DNA from: Pseudomonadota bacterium
GTDB taxonomy: Bacteria; Pseudomonadota; Gammaproteobacteria; Burkholderiales; Burkholderiaceae_B
Length of the DNA stretch: 27,528 nucleotides
Direction: 5' to 3'
Assembly (NCBI GenBank): GCA_023388835.1
Contig: JAEWFK010000165.1
Span: 1-27,528, forward strand
Positions 8,326 through 13,887 of the stretch are shown here, piece by piece. The notes below the pieces were generated by a model that saw only the letters and a program-made list of their open reading frames with translations, searched no databases and had not been told where the DNA came from. Position numbers and translations under genes: made by a program. The number at the start of each line of letters is the position of its first letter. The first letter of the stretch is position 1.

Positions 8326-9303
8326 ATGCGCGATCTCGACCTGACCACACTCAGACTATTCGTAGCGGTATGCGAGCAACGCAGTCTTTCCCGGGCGGGC
8401 GAGCAAGTGCATCTTGGTGCGTCGGCCATCAGCAAGCGCCTGACGCAGCTGGAAGAGCAACTTCGGACACCCCTGTTCAAACGCAGCCGCTATGGCGTGG
8501 AGCCGACACCGGCGGCGGGCATTCTCCTTGAACATGCACGGATCATGCTCGCGAGCGCCGACCGTATTGCGCGAGACATGGCGGCCTACCGAGACGGGGT
8601 GCAGGAGCAGATCCGACTTCTGGCCTCGGTGTCGTCCATCACAGAATCGCTTCCGGACGACATCGCTTCATTCTTGCGGCAGCCGGATCACACGCATATC
8701 CGTGTCGCCGTAGAAGAGCGAGTCAGTTCGGATATTGTCCGGTCGGTGCGCAATGGCCTGGCGCCGGTGGGCGTATGCTGGGATGCGGCCGACTTGGAAG
8801 GCTTGCAGACACGCCCCTATCGCAACGACCATCTGGCGGTCGCCGTCCCCCCACAGCATCCGCTCGCCGCCCTCACACAATGCGCGTTCAAGGAGACCCT
8901 GGAATTCGAGCACATAGGGCTGGCGAGCTCATCGGCGGTCAACATCATGCTGGCCCGCGCGGCAGCAATCATCGGACATCGCTTGTACTACCGGGCCGTC
9001 GTTTCGACGTTCGACGCCTCCTTGCGCTGTGTCGAGGCTGGCCTGGGGCTGGCCATCATTCCCCGTGAGATCGCGGAGCCGGCATCACGGGGAGGCCGGC
9101 TCAGGGTCGTGGACCTCACTGACGTCTGGGCACACCGACGCTTTTGCATCTGCTTCCGGGAAGAAACGCTGCTCTCCCCTGCTTCGCGCCTGCTGGTCGA
9201 GCACCTGAGCAAGGTCGCCGGCAATGCTGAGTCTTACGACAGTCTCAGTCAGCCTTCGATCCGGAAATCGATCACGATCTGGCCCGGCTCGCGCGACACA
9301 TAG
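8326..9303 (+). CDS. LysR-type transcriptional regulator
   Basis: The 325-residue protein starts with a LysR winged helix-turn-helix (LTTLRLFVAVCEQRSLSRA, then SAISKRLTQLEEQLRTPLF) at about residues 5-60. A linker helix and a PBP2-type effector domain follow; VEAGLGLAIIPREIAEP is the typical hinge region. Divergence from the lyase, CoA transferase and bug operon makes it the likely regulator of that operon, with the substrate or a CoA ester as co-inducer. The last 25 or so residues run past the usual LysR end (VEHLSKVAG), and their codons overlap the 3' end of the convergent DUF2249 gene by 55 bp, so the tail looks like a recent readthrough extension. Confidence 0.93.
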   Translation: MRDLDLTTLRLFVAVCEQRSLSRAGEQVHLGASAISKRLTQLEEQLRTPLFKRSRYGVEPTPAAGILLEHARIMLASADRIARDMAAYRDGVQEQIRLLASVSSITESLPDDIASFLRQPDHTHIRVAVEERVSSDIVRSVRNGLAPVGVCWDAADLEGLQTRPYRNDHLAVAVPPQHPLAALTQCAFKETLEFEHIGLASSSAVNIMLARAAAIIGHRLYYRAVVSTFDASLRCVEAGLGLAIIPREIAEPASRGGRLRVVDLTDVWAHRRFCICFREETLLSPASRLLVEHLSKVAGNAESYDSLSQPSIRKSITIWPGSRDT

Positions 9304-9512
9304 GCGATACTGATCTGGTCGCCAAAGTGGCCTTGCAGCTGCTGCAACAAGGGCAGCGGGTCATGATCGTTGCAGAAGCGCATAGTTTCGCCAGGCGTGA
9401 GCGCGGACAGCGCACCGAAAATGGCGGCATGCCGGAAACGCTTGGCGACTCCTCGTGCATCGAAGGGGTACACGGCGTCGGCCGACATGGGTATGAAAGG
9501 TGCTGCGGACAT
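9249..9512 (-). CDS. DUF2249-domain small protein
   Basis: The 87-residue protein has the TPGETMRFCNDHDPLPLL signature followed by LQGHFGD, typical of DUF2249, a small TusA-like alpha/beta fold whose members are often found near denitrification, nitric-oxide or redox genes. No such partner is visible here. Start ATG 9512 has AAGGA about six bases upstream; a second in-frame ATG at 9488 is possible. The last 55 bp overlap the convergent LysR gene. A minus-strand TATACT (9543-9548) could be its -10. Function unknown. Confidence 0.8.
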   Translation of the reverse strand: MSAAPFIPMSADAVYPFDARGVAKRFRHAAIFGALSALTPGETMRFCNDHDPLPLLQQLQGHFGDQISIAYVSREPGQIVIDFRIEG

Positions 9513-9720
9513 GATCTTTCCTTATCAAGAGAGGACTGCAGCAGTATAGGGATGACCCCAGTAAATCGAGGCGGGAACCCCATTTCGAATAGGGTTGAAG
9601 GCCTGCGCGGCCGACCCGATACTCGCCCGCTTCGACAGCTTTTATCAGCCTTCTGTCGGCGTCCGGAAACGTAGGCGGGCGAGGTTTCCGGAGCCTATTC
9701 TTGCAAGCAAGGAGCTAACA
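9513..9720. promoter_or_regulatory. Structured divergent intergenic region with competing inverted repeats
   Basis: This 208-bp region lies between the divergent DUF2249 and DUF5666 genes. Repeats seen: AACCC/GGGTT (9576-9596). Stem A pairs CTCGCCCGC (9622-9630) with GCGGGCGAG (9675-9683). Stem B pairs CGACAG (9633-9638) with CTGTCG (9653-9658), nested in A. Stem C pairs TCCGGAAAC (9662-9670) with GTTTCCGGA (9684-9692). The 3' arm of A forms most of the loop of C, and the two 3' arms abut, so A and C should exclude each other. A weak plus-strand promoter can be drawn as TTGAAG (9595-9600), 17 bp, GATACT (9618-9623). No U-run follows any stem, so none looks like a simple terminator. Confidence 0.5.
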
Positions 9721-10008
9721 ATGCAGGTAAAGAAAATGGTACAGGTCCTCGGCGTTGCCGTGGCCCTTTCTCTCTCCTCCCAGGCATGGGCGGACGACGA
9801 TCGCGACATAGAAGGCGAGATCGAGTCCATCGACGCACAGGCGCGCAGCTTTGTGGTCGGTGGCATGACGTTCCATGCCGATGACCGCACTGACTACGAC
9901 GATGAGTTGAATCAGTTTTCCGACTTGAAGGTGGGCCAGCGCGTGGAAGTCGACTACGTCACCCGAGACGGTATGCACCGGGCCAAGGAAATCGAGCTGG
10001 ACGACTGA
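9721..10008 (+). CDS. Small exported DUF5666-like protein
   Basis: The 95-residue product starts at ATG 9721, with AAGGAG about eight bases upstream. A signal peptide (about residues 1-22, ending SQAWA) is followed by an acidic, beta-rich domain: IEGEIESIDAQARSFVVGGMTFHAD, then FSDLKVGQRVEVDYVTRDG, ending in EIELDD. This pattern (a VEG-like strand, an internal Dxxxx-FxV strand, and LKxGxxVEV) is that of DUF5666, a periplasmic OB-like fold of unknown function. An upstream in-frame start at 9595 would place a non-secretory stretch before the signal peptide and is rejected. The gene is preceded by the inverted-repeat region at 9576-9692, which may control it. Confidence 0.8.
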   Translation: MQVKKMVQVLGVAVALSLSSQAWADDDRDIEGEIESIDAQARSFVVGGMTFHADDRTDYDDELNQFSDLKVGQRVEVDYVTRDGMHRAKEIELDD

Positions 10009-10110
10009 CCGCGAAAGAACGTCGGGCCGGGGACATTGCGACTGCGCTTACACCCGGCTCGAATGGAACAGGTGCTACATTCTCTCCCTTTAAAACAGGA
10101 GTGAGTGCGC

Positions 10111-10278
10111 ATGTCGGCTGATTTGATTCAATTGGTGGTAATGACCGGGATCTTCCTCGTCATTACCATAGTGGGCTCGGTGGCCTTGTATCGCGCCGGC
10201 CGCCCCGGGTGGTGGCTGCCGATCGTGTTCATGATTGTATTGTTCGGCTGGCCATTCCTGCGCGAAGCGATTTCCTGA
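10111..10278 (+). CDS. Small two-helix membrane protein (55 aa)
   Basis: This short gene has ATG 10111, AGGAG at 10097-10101 and a TGA stop at 10276-10278. The product has two hydrophobic segments, about residues 5-26 (LIQLVVMTGIFLVITIVGSV) and 34-50 (WWLPIVFMIVLFGWPFL), joined by the basic turn YRAGRPG, so an inner-membrane hairpin is predicted. I recognise no family. Similar short membrane proteins are often annotated as hypothetical. The strong ribosome-binding site and clean hydrophobic pattern support translation. It is probably the last resident gene before the mobile-DNA scar. Confidence 0.65.
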   Translation: MSADLIQLVVMTGIFLVITIVGSVALYRAGRPGWWLPIVFMIVLFGWPFLREAIS

Positions 10279-10664
10279 AAGCGCCAAAGAAGACGGCGAA
10301 GTCTTTGTCGGTTCCGTGGATCTTGCGGCCGATGGCGGCCATGCTCGGCCATCCGCACGCGGAAAGCGCGACGCACATCATCCGGACGTTTCGATGATAG
10401 AATCCTGCGTTAACCGGAATACCTAACCTGCACGCCATAGCGTCAGCCGTTAGTGGAGCTTGTACCAGTGTAACTACCAGTCTCGCAGCGAGCCCGCTTT
10501 TCTAATATCAATCTTCGCTCGCACGAGGCTGCACGTACGACTGACTGCGCCTTACAGGCCCTCATCGCCTGAGGCCGTTCCCTTTTCCGGGGTCGGAAAA
10601 CAGGAGCATTCGCGCCTTCGGTTCGTTCCAGCCTGCGGTGAGCCCGCCCCCCGGAACAGAATTA
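10279..10664. other. Non-coding stretch upstream of sulP (possible leader)
   Basis: This 386-bp stretch has no convincing gene. TAGAAT at 10398-10403 could be a -10 element, without a clear -35. A 7-bp stem with a 4-nt loop, TTTTCCG (10583-10589) and CGGAAAA (10594-10600), lies 65 bp before the sulP start. An imperfect hairpin around GGCCCTCATCGCCTGAGGCC precedes it, and ACGC-CATA-GCGT is at 10432-10443. If transcription starts near 10410, sulP would have a leader of about 255 nt. The left boundary of the acquired DNA probably lies in this stretch, but I see no direct repeat to fix it. Confidence 0.4.
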
Positions 10665-12143
10665 ATGATGAAATCGTTACGCCAGGACTGGCTGTCCAAT
10701 GTCCGGCACGACCTACTAGCGGGCATGGTTGTCGCGCTGGCCCTGATTCCCGAAGCGATTGCCTTTTCGATCATTGCAGGCGTTGACCCCAAAGTCGGCC
10801 TGTATGCCTCTTTCTGTATTGCCACCGTGATCGCCTTCGCAGGCGGGCGGCCTGGCATGATCTCGGCCGCTACCGGCGCGATGGCGCTGGTGATGGTCAT
10901 GCTGGTCAAGGAGCACGGCCTGCAATACCTGCTGGCCGCTACGGTGCTGACGGGCGTGCTTCAGATCATTGCCGGCTGGCTCAAGCTCGGCGCGCTCATG
11001 CGCTTCGTTTCCCGATCAGTCATCACCGGCTTCGTCAACGCGCTGGCCATCCTGATCTTCATGGCGCAATTGCCCGAACTGACGAATGTCACGTGGCATG
11101 TTTACGCCATGACGGCGGCCGGCCTCGGGATCATCTACCTTTTCCCCTACGTCACCAAGGCAGTGCCATCGCCGCTGGTCGCCATTGTGGTGCTGACGGC
11201 TGTTGCCATCGTGGCAGGCGTCGACATTCGGACTGTCGGGGACATGGGCCAGTTGCCCGACAGCCTGCCGATCTTCCTGCTGCCCGATGTACCGCTGAAC
11301 CTGGAAACCCTCGGGATCATTTTTCCGGTGTCGGCCACCCTTGCGGTTGTTGGTCTGCTCGAATCCATGATGACGGCTTCCATCGTCGATGATCTGACCG
11401 ATTCCAACAGCAACAAGAACCGCGAATGCGTGGGCCAAGGCTTCGCCAACATCGCCGCCGGCTTTCTGGGCGGCATGGCGGGTTGCGCCATGATCGGCCA
11501 GTCGGTCATCAACGTGAAGTCCGGCGGCCGGGGCCGACTCTCCACGCTGGCCGCTGGTGTGTTTCTGTTGCTGATGGTCGTGTTTATGGGTGGCTGGGTT
11601 TCCCGCATTCCAATGGCCGCATTGGTCGCGGTGATGATCATGGTGTCCATCGGCACCTTCAATTGGGCCTCTATCCGCGATCTACGCAAGAACCCCAAAA
11701 GCTCCAGCGTCGTCATGCTGGCAACCGTGGCCGTGACAGTTACCACTCATGACCTGGCGCAAGGCGTTCTAGTCGGCGTGCTGCTGTCGGGCTTCTTCTT
11801 CGCCCACAAAGTCGGCCAAATTCTCCGCGTGACTTCGCGCACCGAAGACGAGGGTCGCACCCGCACTTACACCGTTACAGGGCAGGTCTTCTTTGCTTCG
11901 GCCGAACGCTTTATCAACGCCTTTGATTACAAGGAAGTCATCGAGAAGGTCCGCATTGATGTGAGCCGTGCCCACTTCTGGGACATCACCGCCGTCAGCG
12001 CCCTGGACAAAGTGGTCATCAAGTTCCGGCGCGAGGCCGCCGAGGTCGAAGTCATCGGACTGAACGAGGCCAGCACCACGATGGTGGACAAGTTCGCCGT
12101 GCATGACAAAGACGGTGCCGACGACATTTTGATGGGCCACTGA
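10665..12143 (+). CDS. sulP: SulP-family anion (sulfate/bicarbonate) transporter with STAS domain
   Basis: The product has 492 residues from ATG 10665 (ATG 10668 is equally possible; a GTG at 10638 adds nine residues unlike the family). It opens with DWLSNVRHDLLAGMVVALALIPEAIAF, the SulP start. About 10-12 membrane segments follow (for example GRPGMISAATGAMALVMVML and NKNRECVGQGFANIAAGFLGG). A cytoplasmic STAS domain spans about residues 385-480 (TVTGQVFFASAERF, DVSRAHFWDITAVSALDK). SulP proteins exchange or symport sulfate, bicarbonate or other anions. It lies 23 bp upstream of a uspA remnant, the same pair (sup, uspA) carried by the Tn6019-type transposons of Acinetobacter AbaR islands, which supports import on a mobile element. 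The gene looks intact. Confidence 0.93.
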   Translation: MMKSLRQDWLSNVRHDLLAGMVVALALIPEAIAFSIIAGVDPKVGLYASFCIATVIAFAGGRPGMISAATGAMALVMVMLVKEHGLQYLLAATVLTGVLQIIAGWLKLGALMRFVSRSVITGFVNALAILIFMAQLPELTNVTWHVYAMTAAGLGIIYLFPYVTKAVPSPLVAIVVLTAVAIVAGVDIRTVGDMGQLPDSLPIFLLPDVPLNLETLGIIFPVSATLAVVGLLESMMTASIVDDLTDSNSNKNRECVGQGFANIAAGFLGGMAGCAMIGQSVINVKSGGRGRLSTLAAGVFLLLMVVFMGGWVSRIPMAALVAVMIMVSIGTFNWASIRDLRKNPKSSSVVMLATVAVTVTTHDLAQGVLVGVLLSGFFFAHKVGQILRVTSRTEDEGRTRTYTVTGQVFFASAERFINAFDYKEVIEKVRIDVSRAHFWDITAVSALDKVVIKFRREAAEVEVIGLNEASTTMVDKFAVHDKDGADDILMGH

Positions 12144-12166
12144 AAGGGGACACAGGGGACACGATC

Positions 12167-12502
12167 ATGAAGAACGAAAACATAGTCCTGGCTTGCGTAG
12201 ATCAATCCCGCTTCGCCGGCTACGTGGCCGACTACGCCGCATGGGCGAGCGTTCGGGCACTCACCCTGCATAGCCTGTTGTTTGGCAGCAAGACCGCTGC
12301 CCTGCTCCGCTCTTCGACTATCCCCACCCTCTTGCTGCGCGGACGCGAACAGCCTGTGAAACAGGTTCTCCATCCGAGTACGGCTGATGCCAGCGAGCTT
12401 GTAAGTTGCTACCACCTCAACCTTGGCCAACAGATAGGTGGAATCGTGTTCAGCGTTGGCGATGCTCTACCTTGCCGCCAGTCACACCAATCTTGCGGAT
12501 GA
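12167..12502 (+). pseudogene. uspA: Universal stress protein gene with large internal deletion
   Basis: Codons 1-29 (MKNENIVLACVDQSRFAG, VADYAAWAS) match the start of a UspA-type protein. They join in frame, near 12260, to the usual C-terminal end of such proteins (SLLFGSKTAALLRSSTIPTL, LLR). The middle is missing: two-domain family members of this kind have about 280 residues, so roughly 220 codons are gone. After LLLR (about 12345) the frame runs into unrelated DNA that is antisense to a GIY-YIG nuclease fragment, reaching a stop at 12502. ATP-binding residues are lost and function is not expected. A ribosome-binding-like AGGGGACAC precedes the ATG within a GGGGACACA tandem duplication. Confidence 0.8.
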
Positions 12503-12541
12503 CATCGCGATGCTCGGCCACACAGGGGTTATCGGATAACT
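12345..12541 (-). pseudogene. GIY-YIG nuclease (T5orf172/MUG113-like) gene fragment with frameshift
   Basis: Reading the minus strand from 12540, one frame gives LSDNPCVAEHRDVIRKIGVT, then GGKVEHR. A second frame gives NAEHDSTYLLAKVEVVATYK, LAGISRTRMENLFHRLF. Together these match the later part of GIY-YIG nuclease-family proteins, where KIG.T.G.VE.RI.NA..D.TYL is continuous. The two frames meet near 12455-12466, where one ATCGC unit seems lost: ATCGCATCGCCAAC would restore the frame, but ATCGCCAAC is present. The N-terminal catalytic GIY and YIG motifs are absent, and the 3' side ends at the uspA remnant. Recognition is from memory of the family, so moderate confidence. Confidence 0.6.
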
Positions 12542-12544
12542 GCT

Positions 12545-12970
12545 TTACTCTTGATCTTCCCAAGGGTTGATGACTTTCACGCCGGCTGCCAGGAACGGGC
12601 TGACGTCCCTTGTAGCCACGCTGAAACCGTTATCAAGGGCAATTGCCGCGATGACGGCATCAGCCGCCTCGATGCCGCTGCCGACCTTACGGGCGGCTGC
12701 CAGCACATCGGCATAGGCGCGTGTGCAAGCCATATCAAACGGCAACACCCGGCCTACGAATACCGGCAACACCTGATATTCGATGCTGTCACTGAGCACT
12801 GTCCGGCGCTTACCTGCAGGCATCAAGGCAACACCAGCCCGAAGTTCGGCCACGGTCATGGATGCCAGATAAAGCGTTTCCAGCGGCTGACGATTCAGCC
12901 AGTCAATCACCGTTTCGTCGGGTACGGCTCGAAACTGCTCCGATATCACGTTTGTATCCAGCAGAATCAT
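12545..12970 (-). CDS. vapC: PIN-domain toxin, VapC/FitB family
   Basis: The 141-residue PIN nuclease starts MILLDTNVISEQFR. The four acidic residues of the active site are present: D5, E42 (AELRAGV), D104 (EAADAVIAAIA) and D122 (ATRDVSPF). It ends INPWEDQE, as FitB/StbC proteins do, so it appears complete. VapC toxins cleave tRNA or rRNA when freed from their antitoxin. The ATG overlaps the last 4 bp of the antitoxin gene (ATGA), the usual translational coupling. The stop is followed within a few bases by the GIY-YIG fragment, so the pair is embedded in mobile-DNA debris but intact itself. Confidence 0.93.
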   Translation of the reverse strand: MILLDTNVISEQFRAVPDETVIDWLNRQPLETLYLASMTVAELRAGVALMPAGKRRTVLSDSIEYQVLPVFVGRVLPFDMACTRAYADVLAAARKVGSGIEAADAVIAAIALDNGFSVATRDVSPFLAAGVKVINPWEDQE

Positions 12971-13215
12971 TCAAAACTCGCTGCGCGGGCGGGTGAATGG
13001 TCACGGTCAAAAACCGCCATTTCTTCGTCGGTCAATTTCACCTTGCGCCCGATGTCTGCCAGCAGGTCGCCCAGCTTTAACCGACCTTCCGGTTTCACAG
13101 CGGTAGCCAATATTTCGCACATCTCGGCTTGTAATGTACGGCCGTTCTGCGCTGCCCTAACCCGGATGGCACGATGCACCTCTTCCGGGACATTCCTGAT
13201 CGTTACTGCTCTCAT
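12967..13215 (-). CDS. vapB: Ribbon-helix-helix antitoxin, VapB/FitA family
   Basis: The 82-residue protein has an N-terminal ribbon-helix-helix (MRAVTIRNVPEEVHRAIRVR, then RTLQAEMCEILATAV) that binds the operon promoter. Its C-terminal tail (LLADIGRKVKLTDEEMAVFD) would wrap the PIN toxin. AGGAGG lies eight bases before ATG 13215. It is the first gene of the bicistronic operon and is expected to repress it jointly with the toxin. Plasmid-type FitAB/StbBC pairs of this kind stabilise mobile elements, matching the context. Confidence 0.93.
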   Translation of the reverse strand: MRAVTIRNVPEEVHRAIRVRAAQNGRTLQAEMCEILATAVKPEGRLKLGDLLADIGRKVKLTDEEMAVFDRDHSPARAASFE

Positions 13216-13231
13216 GTCTGCAACCTCCTAC

Positions 13232-13277
13232 TGATTGCTGTGAAATCAATTATAAGAACTGCATTCAAGCATATCAA
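13232..13277 (-). promoter_or_regulatory. vapBC promoter with candidate operator
   Basis: On the minus strand: -35 TTGATA (13272-13277), a 17-bp spacer, and -10 TATAAT (13249-13254), a near-consensus sigma-70 promoter. Directly downstream, TGATT-N7-AATCA (13232-13248) is an inverted repeat placed where an antitoxin-toxin complex would bind to autorepress. The transcription start would fall inside or just after it, about 25 bp before the antitoxin ATG. Confidence 0.8.
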
Positions 13278-13280
13278 GGG

Positions 13281-13475
13281 CTACCGACCACGCCCCCTGC
13301 GCTGGTTCAGCCTGTCTTTCTTTCGAAGATGGCGTCCCACCGACACTGCATCACAGTTGGTGATCTGCAGCTGAACCAGCCGATGGCCAGCGCTTTGCCC
13401 GTCGGGGACGTAATTCACCAGGCCGGCAAAGTCGGACTTGCCCAGCGAACGCATGGGTACATGATTGGCGATCAT
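13281..13475 (-). pseudogene. traI: TraI relaxase (MOBP, RP4-like) N-terminal fragment
   Basis: The minus-strand frame opens MIANHVPMRSLGKSDFAGLV, NYVPDGQSAGHRLVQLQITN, CDAVSV. It closely follows the start of RP4 TraI (MIAKHVPMRS, KSDFAELV, TNCEA), including Tyr22, the DNA-nicking tyrosine. After about residue 46 (near 13335) it leaves the family (GRHLRKKDRLNQRRG) and stops. The rest of the relaxase, including the HxHxH metal site, is missing. It shows that conjugative or mobilisable DNA once entered here. The TraJ-like remnant lies 33 bp upstream, keeping the traJ-traI order of RP4. Confidence 0.8.
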
Positions 13476-13491
13476 CAGCCGGCATCCGACT

Positions 13492-13506
13492 TTTTAGCGG
13501 CTAAAA
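13492..13506. repeat. AT-rich perfect palindrome between traJ and traI remnants
   Basis: TTTTAGC-G-GCTAAAA lies between the TraJ-like stop (13509-13511) and the traI ATG (13475). With seven-base arms and one central base it could be an intergenic hairpin or a relaxosome-related site; it is not a strong terminator because the stem is AT-rich. Confidence 0.5.
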
Positions 13507-13508
13507 TT

Positions 13509-13601
13509 TCAAGGCTTGGCCCTTGGCCGCACGACGGCTTTCATGACGCGCCCCATTTCGGGAGTATCCGGATTTTCGTGGGCAAGGCGGTTGAGCAACG
13601 C
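13509..13601 (-). pseudogene. traJ: TraJ-like relaxosome protein, C-terminal fragment
   Basis: The minus-strand frame reads ALLNRLAHENPDTPEMGRVM then KAVVRPRAKP and stops at 13511-13509. RP4 TraJ ends similarly (LALLAKIEEK, then VVRPRAEP), and TraJ precedes TraI in RP4, as here. An in-frame stop lies just upstream (13602-13604), so only about 30 codons remain and the join with unrelated DNA is near 13600. TraJ binds oriT and recruits TraI; this fragment cannot. Confidence 0.7.
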
Positions 13602-13673
13602 TTACCCTCTGGCCGGCGTGAACCGATCGCCGAACATGATGGCGAACTGATTCACGGCGGATTTCCAATCAAA
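13602..13673. other. Unassigned 70-bp filler between traJ and IS remnants
   Basis: The minus strand can be read as FDWKSAVNQFAIMFGDRFTP, which has no stop and resembles coding sequence, but I do not recognise the family. It lies exactly between two different mobile-element remnants and is probably a third. Confidence 0.3.
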
Positions 13674-13830
13674 GGCTTCGAGCAGCTACAGGCTGGAATC
13701 CACCAATACATCCACTACTACAATCATGACCGCATCAAGCTCAAACTAAAAGGCCTGAGTCCGGTGCAGTACCGGACTCAGGCCTTGGCCGCTTACCTTT
13801 TAACTGTCCAACTTCTTGGGGTGCAGTTCA
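13674..13830 (+). mobile_element. IS3-family (IS150 group) 3' remnant: transposase C-terminus and right inverted repeat
   Basis: The plus frame reads GFEQLQAGIHQYIHYYNHDR, IKLKLKGLSPVQYRTQALAA (13674-13793). This is the C-terminal end of the DDE transposase of IS150-type elements, where YxxYYNxxR and LSPxxYR are hallmarks. It is followed by an inverted-repeat-like sequence (13805-13830) that starts TGTCCAACTTCTTGGGG and ends GCAGTTCA, as the right ends of this group do, including the terminal CA. Upstream codons and the left end are missing. The frame continues to 13844 without a stop at the usual place. The element is dead. Confidence 0.85.
13750..13786. repeat. Perfect 15-bp inverted repeat inside the transposase end
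   Basis: AAGGCCTGAGTCCGG (13750-13764), a 7-nt loop TGCAGTA, and CCGGACTCAGGCCTT (13772-13786) form a perfect GC-rich hairpin in the codons for KGLSPVQYRTQA. It could stop transcription in or out of the element; no U-tract follows on the plus strand (GGCCGCTTACC), and on the minus strand TTAGTTTGA follows. Confidence 0.85.
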
Positions 13831-13887
13831 TTACGCGGGCTTAGCGGCATTTCCTGCCATCAGGTCCTGGCCGTGCCAGACGCGGGA

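Noticed and set aside
9595..9720. 42-residue extension of the DUF5666 protein
   Set aside because: Would bury the signal peptide; the strong ribosome-binding site is at the ATG 9721.
10229..10438. 69-codon minus-strand frame upstream of sulP
   Set aside because: Not recognised, overlaps the end of the 55-aa membrane gene, and has no supporting ribosome-binding site; could be another mobile remnant but I cannot show it.
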